This document shows positions 16,243 to 24,535 of a DNA stretch of 56,575 bases, piece after piece. Source of the DNA: Rhodospirillales bacterium. GTDB lineage: Bacteria; Pseudomonadota; Alphaproteobacteria; CACIAM-22H2. The position numbers and the translations under genes were made by a program. Below the pieces are notes generated by a model. That model saw only the letters and a program-made list of their open reading frames with translations. It was not told the DNA's origin and ran no database searches. The DNA lies in NCBI GenBank assembly GCA_016794025.1, contig JAEUKX010000068.1, positions 1-56,575 of the forward strand. Reading direction: 5' to 3'. The first letter of the stretch is position 1. Each line of letters opens with the position of its first letter.

Positions 16243-17502
16243 TCAGTTGCCCTGCTTCCAGGCGTCCTGCACGGCCTTTGCGACCTGCTTGGGCGTCATG
16301 CTGCCGCCGGCCAGTTCGGCCGTCGCGTCGTTGACCACGCGGCCGACCGAGGGGCCGAGGTCCTGGTCGTAGAAGTTCTGGTGGTAGCCCGACCGCGCGA
16401 GGTTCTGCGCGACGTTGCGCATGAACGCGTTGCCGATGCCCGCATCCGCACCCTTCACGACCGGGATCAGGAAGTTGGCGCCGGCAAGGCGCGACTGCAC
16501 GTCCTTGGAAACGAAGTGCTTCACGAAATCGACCGCCGCCTTCGGCGCGCCCTTGGTGATGAGCCAGCCGTTGATGCCGCCCAGCGTGTCGCTCGCCGCA
16601 CCCTTGCCGCCCGGCACGGTGGGGAAGTCGAAGAAGCCGAGCTTGTCGTCGGGGATGCCGACCTTGTTCGCCGCCAGCGCCTTCTGCTGGTGGTAGACGG
16701 TGCTGATGACCAGCGACATGGCGGCCTTGCCGTCGCCGAAGAAGCCCGTCGACTGCGGGTTCTTGAAGCCCAGGAAGCCGTTCTGGAACGGCTGCAGGTC
16801 GACCAGCTGCTTCATGTACTCGCCGGCCTTCTGGTAGGTCTCGCTCTCGAAGCCGCCGTCCTTGCCGGCAAGCGCCGCCTCGAGCGCGGCCTTGCCGCCC
16901 TGGCGCACCGCGAGATACGTCCAGTAGAAGTGCAGCGGCCACTTGTCGCCGCCGCCCACCGTCAGCGGCGTGACGCCCGCGGCCTTGAGCTTCTTCACGG
17001 CACCCAGCAGGTCGTCCCACGTCTTGATCGTGGTCCCGTCGACGCCGCCCTTGGCCATCAGTTCCTTGTTGTAGATGAAGCCCACCTGCGACTGCGCGAA
17101 GGGCAGGCCGTAGGTCTTGCCGTCGCGCGTGAAGGCGGCCAGCGCCGCGGGCGCGATCGTGTCCTTGATGTCGGCGATCTGCGCGGTGATGTCCTGCAGC
17201 ACGCCGGCCTCGATCTGCGCCTTCAGCACGCCGCCGGCCCACGAATAGATGATGTGCGGGCGGTCGTTCGACTGCAGCAGCGTCGGCAGCTTGGCCTTGT
17301 ACGATTCGTTCTCGAGGAACTGCATCTCGACCTTGGTGCCGGGATTCTTCGCCTCGAAGTCCCGCGCCACCTCCTCCCAGATCTTGATCTGGGCCGGATT
17401 GACCTCGAGATGGAGCCACTTGACCGTCGTCTGCGCCGCCGCCACGCCCGTCGAAAGCGCAAACGCGCCCGCGGCCAGCAGCGAACCCTTGAATATGCTC
17501 AT
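16243..17502 (-). CDS. CUT1 sugar ABC transporter substrate-binding protein
   Basis: A 419-residue SBP_bac_1-family periplasmic sugar receptor. Residues 1-24 are a Sec signal (MSIFKGSLLAAGAFALSTGV, then AAAQ). The mature part starts TTVKWLHLEVNPAQIKIWEEV. It also has LPTLLQSNDRPHIIYSW and GDGKAAMSLVISTVYH, standard positions for sugar SBPs. ATG at 17502 has GGGAGGA six bases upstream. First gene of the thu-like operon, reading away from the SDR/aldolase operon. Ligand unknown; a disaccharide or glycoside is plausible from the ThuA/ThuB-like genes. Confidence 0.95.
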   Translation of the reverse strand: MSIFKGSLLAAGAFALSTGVAAAQTTVKWLHLEVNPAQIKIWEEVARDFEAKNPGTKVEMQFLENESYKAKLPTLLQSNDRPHIIYSWAGGVLKAQIEAGVLQDITAQIADIKDTIAPAALAAFTRDGKTYGLPFAQSQVGFIYNKELMAKGGVDGTTIKTWDDLLGAVKKLKAAGVTPLTVGGGDKWPLHFYWTYLAVRQGGKAALEAALAGKDGGFESETYQKAGEYMKQLVDLQPFQNGFLGFKNPQSTGFFGDGKAAMSLVISTVYHQQKALAANKVGIPDDKLGFFDFPTVPGGKGAASDTLGGINGWLITKGAPKAAVDFVKHFVSKDVQSRLAGANFLIPVVKGADAGIGNAFMRNVAQNLARSGYHQNFYDQDLGPSVGRVVNDATAELAGGSMTPKQVAKAVQDAWKQGN

Positions 17503-17642
17503 GCGATCCTCCCAAGCCGGATTGCAGTCCCCAGCCTTCCCAAAACTTGCGGCAAAAAATTTAGGTCCGCAACTCAAATTTTGATATATATCGCCTCAGT
17601 TTCTGACGTTCACACCTAAACTCTTCAAAAGGAACGGTTCCG
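17503..17642. promoter_or_regulatory. Divergent promoter/operator region
   Basis: A 140-base intergenic region between two divergent sugar operons, much more A/T-rich than its surroundings. It holds three dyads: TTGC-G-GCAA, TCAAA-T-TTTGA (17574-17584) and GATATATATC (17583-17592). These are suitable for regulator binding, with the LacI protein encoded at the end of the left operon the natural candidate. I could not place a convincing -35/-10 pair for either direction. Confidence 0.5.
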
Positions 17643-18401
17643 ATGCCTGCCATCTACCCCGAACTTGCCGACAGGATCGTTCTGGTGACGGGTGGTGCTT
17701 CCGGGATCGGCGAGGCCCTCGTCCGCCGGTTCGCCGCGCAGAAGTCGGTGGTCGCATTCGTCGACATCCAGGCGGAGCGCGGCCAGGCCCTGGCGGCGGA
17801 GCTGAACGGGCGCGGCGCGCGTGTCCACTTCAAGGCGGTCGACATCACCGACACGCGCGCATTCCAGTCCGCGATCGGCGAATTCGCGCGCACGCTCGGG
17901 ACAGTAAATGTCCTCGTCAACAACGCGGCACACGACGAGCGGCACGCGACCGATACGGTCACGCCCGAGTACTGGGACGACCGGATCGCGGTCAATCTCA
18001 AGCACCAATTCTTCGCCGCCCAGGCCGTCCTGCCGGGGATGAAGGCGGCAGGCGCCGGATCGATCATCAATTTCGGGTCGACATCGTGGATGATCGGCCA
18101 GGGCGGCATGGCCGCCTACACGGCCGCCAAGTCGGCCGTGCTCGGCCTCACCCGGTCGCTCGCGCGCGACTACGGCGCATTCAACATCCGCGTCAACGCG
18201 ATCGCGCCGGGCTGGATCATGACCGAGCGGCAGATCGCGAAGTGGCTGACGCCGGCTTCCGAGGCCGAACTGATGGCGCGCCAGTGCCTGAAACGACGTC
18301 TCCAGCCCGACGAGATCGCAAGCTTCGCGCTGTTCCTTGCGTCCGACGATGCGTCGGCTTGCACGAACCAGCACTATATCGTCGACGGCGGCTGGGTCTG
18401 A
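17643..18401 (+). CDS. SDR-family NAD(P)-dependent oxidoreductase (probable sugar dehydrogenase)
   Basis: A 252-residue classical short-chain dehydrogenase. The cofactor motif is TGGASGIG (16-23). Asp41 at the end of strand 2 favours NAD. NNAA is at 93-96 and the catalytic triad is Ser146, Tyr159, Lys163. The C-terminus NQHYIVDGGWV is normal. AAGGAA lies about nine bases before ATG 17643. It begins an operon with a second SDR, a KDPG-type aldolase and a sugar transporter. A role as aldose 1-dehydrogenase or in sugar-acid oxidation is therefore likely. The exact sugar is not predictable. Confidence 0.92.
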   Translation: MPAIYPELADRIVLVTGGASGIGEALVRRFAAQKSVVAFVDIQAERGQALAAELNGRGARVHFKAVDITDTRAFQSAIGEFARTLGTVNVLVNNAAHDERHATDTVTPEYWDDRIAVNLKHQFFAAQAVLPGMKAAGAGSIINFGSTSWMIGQGGMAAYTAAKSAVLGLTRSLARDYGAFNIRVNAIAPGWIMTERQIAKWLTPASEAELMARQCLKRRLQPDEIASFALFLASDDASACTNQHYIVDGGWV

Positions 18402-18455
18402 GCAGCGCCGCGCAACCGGTTGACAATCGGCCCGGCCAAATCTAGTGGATCGGGC

Positions 18456-19247
18456 ATGCACGACAAGAATGCGCAGCAAGGGACGGAAGCGGCCCGCTAT
18501 CCGAGCCTGAAGGGCCGCGTGACGATCATCACCGGCGGAGCTTCGGGCATCGGCGAGGCCTTCGTTCGCGCGTTCGCGCAGAACGGCGCGCAGGTCGCCT
18601 TCTTCGACATCCAGGACGGGCCTGCCGAGGCGCTGGCGCGCGATATCGCGGCCCAGGGTCATCCGGCTCCCGCCTATACGCACTGCGACCTGACGGACAT
18701 TGCGGCTTTCCAGGCGGCGATCCGCGCCGTCGGCGAGCGGTTCGGGCCGACGACCGTGCTCGTCAACAATGCGGCCAACGATTTCCGTCAGCCGTTTTCC
18801 GAAGTGACTCCGGAAAGCTTCGACCGGTCGATCGACATCAACCTGCGCCCGCACTTTTTCGGGGCACAGGCCGTGGCCCCGCAGATGCGGGCCGCCGGCG
18901 GCGGCTCGATCATCAATATCAGTTCCGGCGCCTGGGTCGGCGGAATTGCCGACCTGCAGGCCTACAGCGCCTCGAAGGCCGGCATCATCGGCCTCACCAA
19001 TTCCCTCGCCCGCCAACTCGGCCCCGACCGCATCCGCGTCAACGCGCTCGCACCCGGTGCCGTAATGACCGAACGGCAGCTCCGCCTCTGGCACACGCCG
19101 GAATCGACCGCCCAGATGCTGTCCCAGCAATGCATCCCCGAACTCGTGCGCGAGCCGGATGTCGCGAACGCCGCCCTGTTCCTTGCGGCCGACGAGAGCC
19201 GGATGATCACCAAGCAGTTCCTCTACGTGAACGCCGGCATGCGCTAG
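18456..19247 (+). CDS. SDR-family NAD(P)-dependent oxidoreductase (second paralogue)
   Basis: A 263-residue classical SDR closely similar in layout to its upstream neighbour. TGGASGIG is at 26-33, Asp51 favours NAD, NNAAND is at 104-109, and the triad is Ser157, Tyr170, Lys174. A 12-residue N-terminal tail precedes the Rossmann fold. ATG at 18456 is preferred over an in-frame ATG at 18420, which would add a Gly/Ser-rich stretch. The two SDRs share long stretches (GGASGIGEA, DIQ, RVNA.APG, MTERQ), so they look like an old tandem duplication. They may act on successive or alternative sugars. Confidence 0.91.
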   Translation: MHDKNAQQGTEAARYPSLKGRVTIITGGASGIGEAFVRAFAQNGAQVAFFDIQDGPAEALARDIAAQGHPAPAYTHCDLTDIAAFQAAIRAVGERFGPTTVLVNNAANDFRQPFSEVTPESFDRSIDINLRPHFFGAQAVAPQMRAAGGGSIINISSGAWVGGIADLQAYSASKAGIIGLTNSLARQLGPDRIRVNALAPGAVMTERQLRLWHTPESTAQMLSQQCIPELVREPDVANAALFLAADESRMITKQFLYVNAGMR

Positions 19248-19284
19248 ACTGTCGCTCCCTCGACCCCAGGACCAGAGCCCGCAG

Positions 19285-19953
19285 ATGCCCGAAGCCTCGA
19301 CCGCCGCCCGCCCGTCGCTCGCCACCCTGATCGGCACCCGGCCGCCGCTCATTCCGGTGCTGCACGTCGAAAACCCCGACCATGCCGAACCGCTGGCCGA
19401 AGCGCTGGTCGGCGGCGGGCTTGTCGCGCTGGAAGTGACGCTGCGCAGCGCGGCTGCACTCGCCGTCATCGGCCGCATGCGCAAGGCCTTCCCGGACGCG
19501 GTGATCGGCGTGGGCACGGTGACGAGGCCCGAGCATTTCGCTCAGGCGCGCGACGCCGGTGCGCAGTTCGCCGTCAGCCCTGCCCTGACCGACCGGCTTG
19601 CCGCCGCCTCGCTCGACGTGGCGATGCCGTTCATTGCCGGCGCGGTAACCCCGTCGGAAATGTTGGCGGCCCGCGAACACGGGTTCCATGAACTCAAGTT
19701 CTTCCCGGCCGAGTTCTTCGGCGGGATCGGCGCGCTCAAGCACGTACTTCCGCTTTTCCCCGACCTGCGCTTCTGCCCGACGGGCGGTGTCGGCGACGGC
19801 AATCTCGTCGATTTCCTTGCCGTCCCGAACTGCTTTGCGGTCGGCGGCGCCTGGCTGGCACCACGCGATGTCATCGAAAAGGCCGACTGGCGCGACATCG
19901 CAAGCCGCGCGAAGCGGGCCGTCGGGATCTACGACAGCCGCCCGAAAAAGTAG
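19285..19953 (+). CDS. eda: 2-dehydro-3-deoxy-phosphogluconate/4-hydroxy-2-oxoglutarate-type aldolase
   Basis: A 222-residue class I aldolase of the KDPG/KHG family, cleaving 2-keto-3-deoxy-(phospho)sugar acids to pyruvate and an aldehyde. Glu50 (in LEVTLRS) and the Schiff-base Lys138 (in ELKFFPAE) are in place. The phosphate-site motif FCPTGGV is also present. Length matches Eda. It sits between the SDRs and the ABC transporter, so it likely closes a pathway dehydrogenase, then dehydratase, then aldolase. The dehydratase could be the IlvD/Edd enzyme at 24536-26284 or the enolase-type enzyme at 37882. KDPGal aldolase (DgoA) is an alternative name that sequence alone does not exclude. Confidence 0.9.
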   Translation: MPEASTAARPSLATLIGTRPPLIPVLHVENPDHAEPLAEALVGGGLVALEVTLRSAAALAVIGRMRKAFPDAVIGVGTVTRPEHFAQARDAGAQFAVSPALTDRLAAASLDVAMPFIAGAVTPSEMLAAREHGFHELKFFPAEFFGGIGALKHVLPLFPDLRFCPTGGVGDGNLVDFLAVPNCFAVGGAWLAPRDVIEKADWRDIASRAKRAVGIYDSRPKK

Positions 19954-19992
19954 GCGACCGCACGCTCCGCACGCGACAGTTGCGGAGTCCCA

Positions 19993-20008
19993 ACTAAATC
20001 GTTTTACT
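19993..20008. promoter_or_regulatory. Candidate LacI-family operator upstream of ugpC-type gene
   Basis: ACTAAATCGTTTTACT is a dyad centred on CG (20000-20001) with five of seven matching positions per half. A central CG and A/T-rich flanks are usual for LacI-family sites. It stands out in a GC-rich context, 119 bases before the ATPase gene. Assignment to the LacI regulator encoded at 11527-12648 is inference. Confidence 0.35.
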
Positions 20009-20126
20009 AGCGGCGCACGGGACTCGCCCCGCCCTCGTCGAGAGGGTTCCAATGCGGCGGCGGATCGTGCAAAGGTAGCGGCCCGAGGTGCGGAGCAAAC
20101 CGCCCCGGCGACACGAGGGAGGAAGC

Positions 20127-21179
<1,053 letters not shown>

Positions 21180-21235
21180 CACTTCCGAAAACACCTCCGC
21201 AAAAACACGACAAACTGAGGAAAGGGAGAGAAGAG

Positions 21236-22576
21236 ATGGCTTACGTGATTACGCGTCGAAGCATCCTTGCGGCCGGCGCAGGCATGGCGGCACTTTCCGT
21301 GGGTGCGCAGCGCGCCTTCGCACAGGCGGGCAAGGTCAAGGCGGCCGACGCCGCGCCCCCCAAGCTTTCCATCGAGAAGGGCGCCAGCCTGCGCATGCTG
21401 CGCCCCGTGCGCTTCGTCCAGCCCGACGAGGACGTGTTCCGCGCAAACGCCGCGAAGTTCACGGCCAAGACGGGCGTGGAAGTCCGGATCGACTTCGTCG
21501 GCTGGGAAGACATCACCCAGCAGACGGCGGTCACGGCGAACACCGGCGCCGGGCCCGACCTGATCATCGGCTTCTCGGATGCGCCGCACATCTTCGCATC
21601 CAAGCTCATCGAGCTGACCGACGTGGCGGACTATATCGGCAAGCGCTATGGCGGCTGGCTGCCGATGGCGGACAAGTACGGCCGCCGGACCAACTCGAAG
21701 AACTGGATCGGCCTGCCCTTCGGCGCCTCGGGCGGACCGCTGGTCTACCGCAAGTCGGCCGTCAACGCCGTCGGGTTCCAGACGGTTCCCGACGACCATG
21801 CCGGTTTCCTCGACCTCTGCCGCAAGCTCAAGGCGGCGGGCAAGCCGCCGGGCTTTGCCCTTGGTCATGCCGTGGGCGACGCCAACTCGTTCTGCAACTG
21901 GGTGATCTGGTCGCACGGCGGCTATCTGGTCGACGAAAAAGGCAAGGTCGCGATCAACAGCAAGGAGACGACCGACGCGCTTAACTACCTGAAGGAGCTG
22001 TACCAGACCTTCATCCCCGGCACGACGGCGTGGAACGACATCTCGAACAACCGCGCCTACTCGGCCCAGGAACTGTGGCTCACGGCCAACGGCGTGTCGC
22101 TCTACTTCTCGCTGAAGAACGACCCGAAGACGGCGCCCATCGCCGAGGACACGCAGCACCAGCTGATGCCGAAGGGCCGCCTCAGCGTCCCGGCGATGAC
22201 CGGCCTGACGCTGAACGCGATGGTGTTCAAGCACAGCAAGTTCCCGAACGCGGCGAAGGCCTTCCTGCAGTTCATGCTGGAGCACGAGCAGCATGAACCG
22301 TGGCTCAATGCCAACCTCGGCTACTGGGCACACCCCCTCGCCGCCTACGACAATGCGGCGGTGTGGGACGGCGATCCGCGCGTGCGCATCTTCAAGGACA
22401 CGATGCGCTCGCCCTTCTGGAACGGCTACAAGGGGCCGATCACGGAAGCCTCGGGCCAGGCGAACGCCGAGTACGTGACGGTGGACATGTGCGCCGCCGT
22501 CGCGTCGGGCCAGGCGACGGCCCAGGATGCCGTGCGCGAGGCCGAGCGCCGCGCCAAGCGCATCTTCCGCAGCTGA
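21236..22576 (+). CDS. CUT1 sugar ABC transporter substrate-binding protein (Tat-type signal)
   Basis: A 446-residue SBP_bac_1 receptor. The N-terminus MAYVITRRSILAAGAGMAAL, then a cleavage region ending AFAQ, carries a twin-arginine R-R-S-I-L motif. Folded export via Tat is therefore likely. Family landmarks are GVEVRIDFVGWEDITQQTAVTAN and GPDLIIGFSDAPHIF. GGGAGAGAAG precedes ATG 21236. It lies between the ATPase and two permeases and is followed by a hairpin (22591-22618). Ligand unknown; the associated SDR/aldolase genes suggest an aldose or polyol. Confidence 0.94.
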   Translation: MAYVITRRSILAAGAGMAALSVGAQRAFAQAGKVKAADAAPPKLSIEKGASLRMLRPVRFVQPDEDVFRANAAKFTAKTGVEVRIDFVGWEDITQQTAVTANTGAGPDLIIGFSDAPHIFASKLIELTDVADYIGKRYGGWLPMADKYGRRTNSKNWIGLPFGASGGPLVYRKSAVNAVGFQTVPDDHAGFLDLCRKLKAAGKPPGFALGHAVGDANSFCNWVIWSHGGYLVDEKGKVAINSKETTDALNYLKELYQTFIPGTTAWNDISNNRAYSAQELWLTANGVSLYFSLKNDPKTAPIAEDTQHQLMPKGRLSVPAMTGLTLNAMVFKHSKFPNAAKAFLQFMLEHEQHEPWLNANLGYWAHPLAAYDNAAVWDGDPRVRIFKDTMRSPFWNGYKGPITEASGQANAEYVTVDMCAAVASGQATAQDAVREAERRAKRIFRS

Positions 22577-22590
22577 CGCAAGGACGGTTC

Positions 22591-22618
22591 GCGGCGCCGG
22601 CATGTCCGCCGGCGCCGC
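22591..22618 (+). terminator. GC-rich intercistronic hairpin, binding protein / permease junction
   Basis: A perfect 11-bp stem, GCGGCGCCGGC (22591-22601) and GCCGGCGCCGC (22608-22618), with an ATGTCC loop. It is 15 bases after the binding-protein stop and has no T-run. Likely stabilises the upstream mRNA and lowers permease expression. Confidence 0.65.
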
Positions 22619-22653
22619 GCTTCCGTTCCCGATCCCGACCGGAGCACAAGCGC

Positions 22654-23610
22654 ATGAACACCGTTGCGGCTCAGACGTGGGTAAGGCCCAAACAGGAGCT
22701 CGGGCCCGTCGCACGCCTGTTCGACTGGAAGCCGTTCCTCGTGACGATCTGCCTCCTGCCGGCGGTCGGCCTGCTGCTGGTGTTCCTCACCTACCCGCTC
22801 GGCCTCGGCATCTATCTGGCTTTCACCGACACCACGATCGGCCGCAGCGGCATCTGGGTCGGGCTCGAGAACTTCGAGTTCCTGCTCGAGGACAAGCTTT
22901 GGTGGAACGCCGTCTTCTACAGCGTCTTCTATACGGGCATCGCGACCATCGCCAAATTCGGGCTCGGCCTGTGGCTTGCCCTGCTCCTCAACAACCATCT
23001 TCCGTTCAAGAGCATCCTGCGCGCGATCATCCTGCTGCCATGGATCGTCCCGACCGTGCTCTCCGCCATCGCGTTCTGGTGGATCTACGATCCGCAGTTC
23101 TCGATCATCAGCTACCTGCTGACGGACGTCCTCGGCTGGCGGACGACGAATGTCGACTTCATCGGCTCGCCCTGGCCCGCGCGCTGGTCGCTTATCGCCG
23201 CCAATGTCTGGCGCGGCATCCCGTTCGTGGCGATCTCGCTTCTCGCAGGCCTGCAGACGATCTCGCCGTCACTCTACGAGGCCGCGATGCTCGACGGCAC
23301 GTCCGGCTGGCAGCGCTTCCGCTACATCACCTTCCCGATGCTGCTGCCGATCCTGGCAATCGTGATGACGTTCAGCATCATCTTCACATTCACGGATTTC
23401 CAGCTTGTCTACGCGATCACGCGCGGCGGGCCGATCAACTCGACCCATCTGCTCGCCACGCTCGCCTTCCAGCGCGGCATTCCCGCGGGCCAGCTCGGCG
23501 AGGGTGCCGCGATCGCCGTTTCGATGATCCCGTTCCTCGTGTTCGCGACGCTGTTCAGCTATTTCGCCCTCGCCCGGCGCAAGTGGCAGCAGGGAGAAGC
23601 CGATGACTGA
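22654..23610 (+). CDS. CUT1 sugar ABC transporter permease (MalF type)
   Basis: A 318-residue permease with six helices. Helix 1 is LVTICLLPAVGLLLVFLTYPLGLG. GLENFEFLLEDKLWWNAVFY follows, and the coupling loop is LYEAAMLDGTSGWQRFRYIT. ATG at 22654 gives a roughly 25-residue cytoplasmic tail; GGAG lies nine bases upstream. Longer in-frame extension is the non-coding phase of the binding-protein gene. Overlaps the next permease by eight bases. Confidence 0.95.
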   Translation: MNTVAAQTWVRPKQELGPVARLFDWKPFLVTICLLPAVGLLLVFLTYPLGLGIYLAFTDTTIGRSGIWVGLENFEFLLEDKLWWNAVFYSVFYTGIATIAKFGLGLWLALLLNNHLPFKSILRAIILLPWIVPTVLSAIAFWWIYDPQFSIISYLLTDVLGWRTTNVDFIGSPWPARWSLIAANVWRGIPFVAISLLAGLQTISPSLYEAAMLDGTSGWQRFRYITFPMLLPILAIVMTFSIIFTFTDFQLVYAITRGGPINSTHLLATLAFQRGIPAGQLGEGAAIAVSMIPFLVFATLFSYFALARRKWQQGEADD

Positions 23611-24526
23611 CGCGCACCTCCCCACGGCGGACGACGAGGCGAACGGCCCCGCGAAGCCGTCATCGTCGGCGCTTGCGGAGCGCATGGCGTGGGACACCCG
23701 CAGCCGCCGGATGGTCACCATCTACCTGCCGCTGGCGTGCTTCGTGCTGATCCTGCTGTTTCCGTTCTACTGGATGACGGTCACGGCCTTCAAACCGAAC
23801 GCCGAGCTCTACGACTACAAGACCTACAACCCGTTCCTGATCGGCTCGCCGACGCTCGACCATATCCGGCATCTGCTTTTCAAGACGGCCTATCCGACCT
23901 GGCTGCTGACGACGATGACGGTGTCGGTGTGCGCGACAGCCCTTTCGCTGGTATCGAGCACGCTTGCCGCCTACGCGATCCAGCGCCTGCGCTTCCGCGG
24001 CAGTCAGTATGTGGGCCTTGCGATCTACCTTGCCTATCTCGTGCCGCCGTCGATCCTGTTCATCCCGCTCGCGATCATGGTGACCTGGTTCGGCCTGTTC
24101 GACACGCCGATGGCGCTGATCCTCGTCTATCCGACGTTCCTCATTCCGTTCTGCACATGGCTCCTGATCGGGTATTTCAAGTCGATCCCCTACGAACTTG
24201 AGGAATGCGCGCTCATCGACGGGGCGACTCGCCTGCAGATCCTGCGCGAGATCACGCTGCCGCTGGCGGTACCGGGCCTCATCAGCGCCGGCATTTTCAG
24301 CTTCACGCTATCGTGGAACGAGTTCATCTACGCGCTCGCCTTCATCCAGTCGAGCGAGAAGAAGACCGTGCCCGTGGCGATCCTGACCGAACTCGTCACG
24401 GGCGACGTCTACCAGTGGGGCGCGCTCATGGCCGGCTCGCTGCTCGGCTCCCTGCCGGTGGCGCTGTTCTATTCGCTCTTCGTCGACTACTACGTTTCCT
24501 CGCTGACGGGCGCGGTCAAGGAGTAG
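23603..24526 (+). CDS. CUT1 sugar ABC transporter permease (MalG type)
   Basis: A 307-residue permease, six helices after a hydrophilic N-terminus of about 30 residues. Helix 1 is LACFVLILLFPFYWMTVTAF and the coupling loop is LEECALIDGATRLQILREIT. The Cys in place of the usual second Ala is a mild variant. The C-terminus SSLTGAVKE is typical. It starts inside the preceding gene (ATG 23603, stop of the partner at 23610), so the pair is co-translated. It ends tail to tail with the dehydratase gene, 9 bases apart. Confidence 0.95.
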   Translation: MTDAHLPTADDEANGPAKPSSSALAERMAWDTRSRRMVTIYLPLACFVLILLFPFYWMTVTAFKPNAELYDYKTYNPFLIGSPTLDHIRHLLFKTAYPTWLLTTMTVSVCATALSLVSSTLAAYAIQRLRFRGSQYVGLAIYLAYLVPPSILFIPLAIMVTWFGLFDTPMALILVYPTFLIPFCTWLLIGYFKSIPYELEECALIDGATRLQILREITLPLAVPGLISAGIFSFTLSWNEFIYALAFIQSSEKKTVPVAILTELVTGDVYQWGALMAGSLLGSLPVALFYSLFVDYYVSSLTGAVKE

Positions 24527-24535
24527 ACCGCCCTT

